Assembly (NCBI RefSeq): GCF_011927795.1
Contig: NZ_JAATJJ010000001.1
Location: 1,675,062-1,739,061 of the forward strand
DNA length: 64,000 nt
Source: Saonia flava
GTDB lineage: Bacteria; Bacteroidota; Bacteroidia; Flavobacteriales; Flavobacteriaceae
Reading direction: 5' to 3'
Shown: positions 59,525-64,000 of the stretch, piece after piece
Position numbering within the stretch: position 1 is the first letter of the stretch
How the letters are laid out: every line of letters starts with the position of its first letter
The notes under the pieces: model-generated
What the model was told of the DNA's origin: nothing
Database searches by the model: none
The model's input: the letters and a program-made list of their open reading frames with translations, nothing else
Made by a program: the position numbers and the translations under genes

Positions 59525-61645
59525 ATGTACAAGTACATCCTATTCTTTTTATTACTTTCTACAAACTCTTTCGGACAAAAAAAAATTGACAGAAAAACAG
59601 TCGTATCAAGACATACTGTCCAGATCTCAGAAGTTGATACTTTAAATCCATTAACACTGGGAAATGGAAAATTTGCCATGACCATGGACGTAACAGGACT
59701 CCAAACTTTTCCAATTAAGTACTCCAAAGGAATCCCATTGGGAACAATGAGCGAATGGGGATGGCATAGTTTTCCAACAGATAAAAAATATGATATTAAT
59801 GAAACGCTTCAATCTATAAATTCCCATGGAAGACAAGTGCCATATGCCCGCCAATGGCCTTCTGAGGTTAGTGCCGGAAAAGCTTCCAATTACATTCGCC
59901 AAAACCCCCACCGTATTCATTTGGCCAATGTTGGATGGTATATTTTAAAATCTGATGGAAGTAAAATCAATATTTCAGATGTTAAAAATATCCGCCAAAA
60001 ATTAGACTTATGGAATGGTGAATTGATCAGCATATTTGAAATTGAAGGTATTCCCGTGAAGGTTGTTTCTTTAATTGGGCTAAAAAATGATGTTTTAGGT
60101 GTGAAAATTAAAAGTCAACTCGTCAAAGAAGGACGTATTGGGTTAACCATTAAATATCCTTATCCTACAGACACTTTTTTGGACGAAGCTGTAAATTATG
60201 ATTCCAATGAATCTCTAAGATTAAAGCTAAGACCCACAAATCATAAAAATCTTGTTATTGAAAGAAACCTGGATAGTACAAATTATACCACTTTGTTGTC
60301 CTCTTCCTTAAATTTAAATTCTGAACCGGAATACCAAGAAGGTTTTAATATTTTCCCTAATGAGCAAAAGGATACTTGGTCTTTTAGTCTAAATTTTTCC
60401 AATGACACTAAAAACTTAAAGCAGGTCAAATTCAACGAATTTAGAAAACAGGCCAAATCTAGTTTTCATTCCTTTTGGGACTCTGTTGGCATGATTGATT
60501 TTGGTGAAACCAAAGACCCTAGGGCCTTTGAATTGGAGCGTAGAATGATTCTTTCCCTATACCTAACCAAAATAAATTGTGGCGGCAGTTCTCCTCCTCA
60601 AGAAACAGGGCTTACCTACAATTCTTGGTATGGAAAACCTCATATAGAAATGAGCTGGTGGCATGGGGTTCACTTCGCACAATGGAACCAGCCAGAGGTA
60701 TTAAAAAAACAAACAAATTGGTTTTTTAGAAGCAAAACAACGGCGAAAACTATAGCTAAAAGACAAGGGTTCAAAGGAGTTAGATGGCAAAAAATGACCG
60801 ATAATAATGGAGGGGAAACAACCTCATCCATTGGCTCTTATCTTATTTGGCAGCAACCCCATTTTATCTACTTCTCAGAATTGTTATATAAATTAAGCGA
60901 AGAGAAAAACTTATTACAAGAATATTATCCTCTGGTCGAGAAAACAGCGGAATTCATGGCAGATTTTGCTTGGTATGACCCAAATTTAAAACGTTACGTA
61001 TTGGGTCCAGGAGTAATTCCGGCCCAAGAACGATTTGACCCAGAAATAACATTTAACCCGACTTTTGAGTTGGCCTATTGGCGCTGGGGGTTAAATACGG
61101 CCCAAGAATGGAGAACACGAATGGGAATGGAGAGAAATAAAAAATGGGATAAAGTGCTTTCTGGGTTGTCTCCTTTGCCAGCACAAGATGGTTTATATCT
61201 TGCTACCGAAAGCTCTCCAAATTCTTATTCTGAAGTAAAATTTATGACAGACCACCCCAGTGTTTTGGGCGCCTATGGAATACTTCCCCGCACAGACGGT
61301 TTAGATAAAAAAATTATGCAAAATACCTTTGATAAAATTTTAACGGACTGGAAGTGGGAAGAAACCTGGGGATGGGATTTTCCAATGACTGCAATGACAG
61401 CTATAAGACTTGGTTCACCTAACAAAGCAATAGATGCTTTACTCATGCCAATTACCACCAACACTTTTCTAAAGAACGGCCATAATTACCAAAACAAAAC
61501 CTTGCGCATTTATTTACCAGGAAACGGAGGGTTTTTAACAGCTTTGGGAATGATGGCGGTTGGCACATATGAAACTAAAGAGGCTGTTTCTTCATTCCCT
61601 AAAAATTGGAAAATCAAAATTGAAAATATTCGAAAGATTCATTAA
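59525..61645 (+). CDS. Secreted six-hairpin glycosidase-like protein (GH65/GH95-type fold)
   Basis: A 706-residue exported protein: signal peptide residues 1-17 (ends SFGQKK), an N-terminal beta-sandwich part (about 25-310) and an (alpha/alpha)6 barrel (about 325-680). Local patterns YGKPHIEMSWWHGVHFAQW and WDFPMTAMTA are typical of Bacteroidota glycosidases annotated as GH65-like; the general acid was not identified, so the family is a best guess. It may act on alpha-linked glucosides or fucosides. Located 69 bp before a Gfo/Idh/MocA oxidoreductase, a common sugar-catabolic pairing. Confidence 0.72.
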   Translation: MYKYILFFLLLSTNSFGQKKIDRKTVVSRHTVQISEVDTLNPLTLGNGKFAMTMDVTGLQTFPIKYSKGIPLGTMSEWGWHSFPTDKKYDINETLQSINSHGRQVPYARQWPSEVSAGKASNYIRQNPHRIHLANVGWYILKSDGSKINISDVKNIRQKLDLWNGELISIFEIEGIPVKVVSLIGLKNDVLGVKIKSQLVKEGRIGLTIKYPYPTDTFLDEAVNYDSNESLRLKLRPTNHKNLVIERNLDSTNYTTLLSSSLNLNSEPEYQEGFNIFPNEQKDTWSFSLNFSNDTKNLKQVKFNEFRKQAKSSFHSFWDSVGMIDFGETKDPRAFELERRMILSLYLTKINCGGSSPPQETGLTYNSWYGKPHIEMSWWHGVHFAQWNQPEVLKKQTNWFFRSKTTAKTIAKRQGFKGVRWQKMTDNNGGETTSSIGSYLIWQQPHFIYFSELLYKLSEEKNLLQEYYPLVEKTAEFMADFAWYDPNLKRYVLGPGVIPAQERFDPEITFNPTFELAYWRWGLNTAQEWRTRMGMERNKKWDKVLSGLSPLPAQDGLYLATESSPNSYSEVKFMTDHPSVLGAYGILPRTDGLDKKIMQNTFDKILTDWKWEETWGWDFPMTAMTAIRLGSPNKAIDALLMPITTNTFLKNGHNYQNKTLRIYLPGNGGFLTALGMMAVGTYETKEAVSSFPKNWKIKIENIRKIH

Positions 61646-61713
61646 AACATGTACTTAATTTCAACAAAATCAATTTATTGCGTAAATTAATCAGGCAAAA
61701 CTAAAATCATACC

Positions 61714-63111
61714 ATGACCACATCCAGAAGAAGTTTTATTACATCAATAAGCATGCTTGCAGCCCATACGGCCTTCCCTATTTCATCTTTTAATTTTAAT
61801 ACCTCTAAAAAGTTACGGGTAGTACTTGTAGGCACAGGAATTAGAGGTATCAGCTTTTGGGGGAGAAGGCTTGTTCAAGAATACTCGGATATTCTTGAGT
61901 TTGTTGGTCTTAGTGATATTAACCCTGGAAGATTACAGTTTGGAAAAGAATATATAGGTGCAGACTGCCCAACATTCACGGATTTTGATGCTATGTTAAA
62001 AAAGACCAATCCAGATTTGGTAATAGTAACCACCAAAGACTCTACCCATCATCAATTTATTATAAAAGGGTTGGAAAAAGGGTGTGATGTACTCACTGAA
62101 AAACCACTTACCATTGATGAAGTCAAATGCCAAGCCATTCTAGATGCAGAAAGAAAATCTGGTAAAAACTTAATTGTCGGTTTTAATTACCGTTGGAGTC
62201 CTTACAGTACCAAAATAAAAGAACTATTGGCAAACAATGCCATTGGCAAACTTACCTCTGTAGATTTTCATTGGTACTTAAACACCTATCACGGAGCCTC
62301 TTATTTTAGAAGATGGCATGGGCAAAAAGACGAGGGCGGTTCTCTTTGGGTACATAAATCCACGCATCATTTTGATTTATTGAATTGGTGGATAGATTCC
62401 GACCCAAACGAAGTTTTTGCCTATGGCGATTTGGAGCATTATGGTTCCAACGGCCCTTTTAGAGGATCTAACTGTAGAAGCTGTGAGCATAAAGCCAATT
62501 GTGATTTTTATATGGATATTACCAAAAACAAACATCTTATGGATTTATATGTGGCTCACGAAAAGCATGATGGATACATTAGAGACAATTGTTTGTTTAG
62601 GGAAGAAATAGATATTTATGATAAAATGTCCGCCCAGGTTAGATATACCAACAATGTTACCTTAAATTATTCCCTTACCACATATTCTCCCTACGAAGGC
62701 TGGAAAGTTGCTTTTAATGGTACAGAAGGAAGAATTGAGGCTTGGCTGGATATTCCCTATCATGAAAACATTGCCGTAAACCAAGCGGAAATGCATGCTA
62801 AAGAAATGGAGCAATCTGCCATGGAGGATGTTAAAAATGAACCCATAATAGTCCACAAGCTTTGGAAAGATTTTGACGTTGTGAATGTGCCTACAGAAAA
62901 AAGTGGTCACGGTGGTGGTGATGGGCGTTTGCAAGACAAAATATTTAGAACTGCGGATACTAGAGATCCTTTTGATAGGGCTGCCGGAAGTAGGGATGGT
63001 GCCATGTCCATTTTAATCGGTATTGCTGCAAGAAAGAGTATTGAATCTGGCAACCCCATAAAAATTGCCAATTTAACTGACTTGGAGCCCATGGAAAAGC
63101 GAATTATATAA
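61714..63111 (+). CDS. Tat-exported Gfo/Idh/MocA oxidoreductase
   Basis: A 465-residue NAD(P)-dependent sugar oxidoreductase. Twin-arginine signal MTTSRRSFITSISMLAAHTAF marks export in folded form with bound cofactor. Rossmann fold VVLVGTGIRGISFWG (about residue 35), the catalytic-site EKP motif (TEKPLT, about residue 130), WHGQKDEGGSLWVHKSTHHFDLLNWW and a Cys-rich segment SNCRSCEHKANC (about residue 252-263) that could bind a metal. Substrate unknown; it belongs to the accompanying glycosidase by position. Confidence 0.9.
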   Translation: MTTSRRSFITSISMLAAHTAFPISSFNFNTSKKLRVVLVGTGIRGISFWGRRLVQEYSDILEFVGLSDINPGRLQFGKEYIGADCPTFTDFDAMLKKTNPDLVIVTTKDSTHHQFIIKGLEKGCDVLTEKPLTIDEVKCQAILDAERKSGKNLIVGFNYRWSPYSTKIKELLANNAIGKLTSVDFHWYLNTYHGASYFRRWHGQKDEGGSLWVHKSTHHFDLLNWWIDSDPNEVFAYGDLEHYGSNGPFRGSNCRSCEHKANCDFYMDITKNKHLMDLYVAHEKHDGYIRDNCLFREEIDIYDKMSAQVRYTNNVTLNYSLTTYSPYEGWKVAFNGTEGRIEAWLDIPYHENIAVNQAEMHAKEMEQSAMEDVKNEPIIVHKLWKDFDVVNVPTEKSGHGGGDGRLQDKIFRTADTRDPFDRAAGSRDGAMSILIGIAARKSIESGNPIKIANLTDLEPMEKRII

Positions 63112-63371
63112 GTTTAGAGTTTAATTAAACCCTTCCATATCCAGTTTAGCTGCCCATTGTAAATAGGTCAGCATTATCCTTTGGGTCAATTTGCAAATAT
63201 GTTAGGCATTAAGGTCAAGGTATTTAAGTCTGATAGCCCAAATAAAAGTGTAAAAAAATATTTTAAAAGAATATAATCTAATTCCCCACAACCATTTTGG
63301 TTTGTTTTACAACAAAAATAGTGGTCACCCCAAAGAAGATTTTAGTTTTACAGCAACCAAAACCAAAATAT

Positions 63372-63878
63372 ATGAAGAATATACGCCTTGCATTCGCCCT
63401 ATTTTTTTTAGGAGTGGGAATCCATGCCCAAGAAGGCTTTAAACTTGGATTCCAGGCAGGTTTGCCTTTTAACGACTTTAATAATGAAGTAAGTGTGGTC
63501 GTTGCCCTTGATGTAGGATATGTATGGACACCAGCAGAGTTTCTGGACCTTGGAATCATGACAGGGTTTGTCAATGGATTTTCAGAATCTTTTCACTCAG
63601 ATGTTGTACTAACAGATTTACCAAACGTTCAATTTATCCCCGTTGCCGGTTCTGTAAGGGTATGGCCATCAAATTCATTTTCACTGGGCATTGAAGCAGG
63701 TCAAGCTTTGGGCATAAATAAGGACAATGAAGGCGGTCTATACCTTAGACCATTAATGGGATACCTAATGGGACCAAAAACGGAAGTCAATGTATCTTAC
63801 ACCACTATACAATTGGACAATAAATCATGGTCCACTGTAACTCTTGGATTACTCTATACTTTTAAGTCTGATTGGTAA
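63372..63878 (+). CDS. Small outer-membrane beta-barrel protein
   Basis: A 168-residue exported protein with a signal peptide (FALFFLGVGIHAQEG, cleavage about residue 20) and alternating strands ending in an aromatic (VTLGLLYTFKSDW), typical of eight-stranded OmpX/PorT-like barrels. Start at ATG 63372; the frame could reach a TTG at 63297 but that lacks a signal peptide. Function unknown. Confidence 0.75.
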   Translation: MKNIRLAFALFFLGVGIHAQEGFKLGFQAGLPFNDFNNEVSVVVALDVGYVWTPAEFLDLGIMTGFVNGFSESFHSDVVLTDLPNVQFIPVAGSVRVWPSNSFSLGIEAGQALGINKDNEGGLYLRPLMGYLMGPKTEVNVSYTTIQLDNKSWSTVTLGLLYTFKSDW

Positions 63879-64000
63879 GGAAAACCTTAGGAATTAAATT
63901 CTTTGGAAAAACAATATTTCTTTAAATATTTAAAGAGATTCTTTTAAAACCAGCATACCTACCGTTAAGCTAAAGTTTACACTATTTTAATCTTACTCTA

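Noticed and set aside
7674-64000. Insertion sequences, prophage or plasmid genes
   Set aside because: No transposase, integrase, terminase, capsid or replication gene was seen in any part of the window.

Overview
The window looks like chromosomal DNA of a Flavobacteriaceae (Bacteroidota), probably marine; this is inferred, not proven. Signs are the AT-rich composition, a protein with a type IX secretion C-terminal domain, promoter elements of the Bacteroidota form TAnnTTTG, TolC/RND copper export next to a HYC_CC_PP protein, DUF4407/DUF4230/DUF4260 genes and paired BlaI/M56 modules. No transposase, integrase, phage gene or CRISPR array was seen, so the gene content is mostly core plus a carbohydrate-related accessory block.

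Layout. 1-8.2 kb (minus): copper/heavy-metal export (P-type ATPase cut by the window edge, HMA-AraC regulator, metal-binding lipoprotein, TolC, CusA, HYC_CC_PP protein). 8.3-12.7 kb: tRNA-Leu(UAG), M20 peptidase, DoxX-like membrane protein, PhnA protein, esterase. 12.8-16.4 kb: BlaI/M56 module 1 with three phased operators, then a DUF4407 protein. 16.5-32.7 kb: a cell-envelope/exopolysaccharide block: response-regulator-GT2 fusion, GT-C-like membrane protein, beta-rich secreted protein, membrane-anchored glycoside hydrolase, GT4, Wzx-like flippase, TPR-YaiO outer-membrane porin, and a large LruC-type T9SS cargo. 32.8-38.8 kb: a compact signalling operon (receiver protein, H-NOX, PAS histidine kinase, FIST protein, second histidine kinase, Hpt, LytTR regulator). 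38.8-50 kb: MutS-like membrane ATPase, small housekeeping genes, HemW, RuvC, TPR protein and BlaI/M56 module 2. 50-59.2 kb: DUF456, nitroreductase, LysR and a complete hutHIUGF histidine-degradation operon. 59.3-63.9 kb: a predicted small RNA, a six-hairpin glycosidase-like protein, a Tat-exported Gfo/Idh/MocA oxidoreductase and a small beta-barrel.

Most interesting system. The signalling operon carries two potential nitric-oxide sensors (H-NOX, and a FIST protein of the type that includes NosP) plus two soluble kinases, an Hpt and a LytTR output regulator. I found tandem 12-bp direct repeats with 21-bp period, the geometry expected for LytTR proteins, at the same distance (56-57 bp) upstream of the operon's own first gene and of the LruC/T9SS gene. 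A third, weaker copy with the same spacing to a -7-like element lies upstream of the flippase-GT4 operon, which also has a structured leader ending in an intrinsic terminator. Together these suggest a gas-responsive phosphorelay that controls itself, a secreted matrix-like protein and polysaccharide export. The sites are read from the sequence; the regulatory link is inference.
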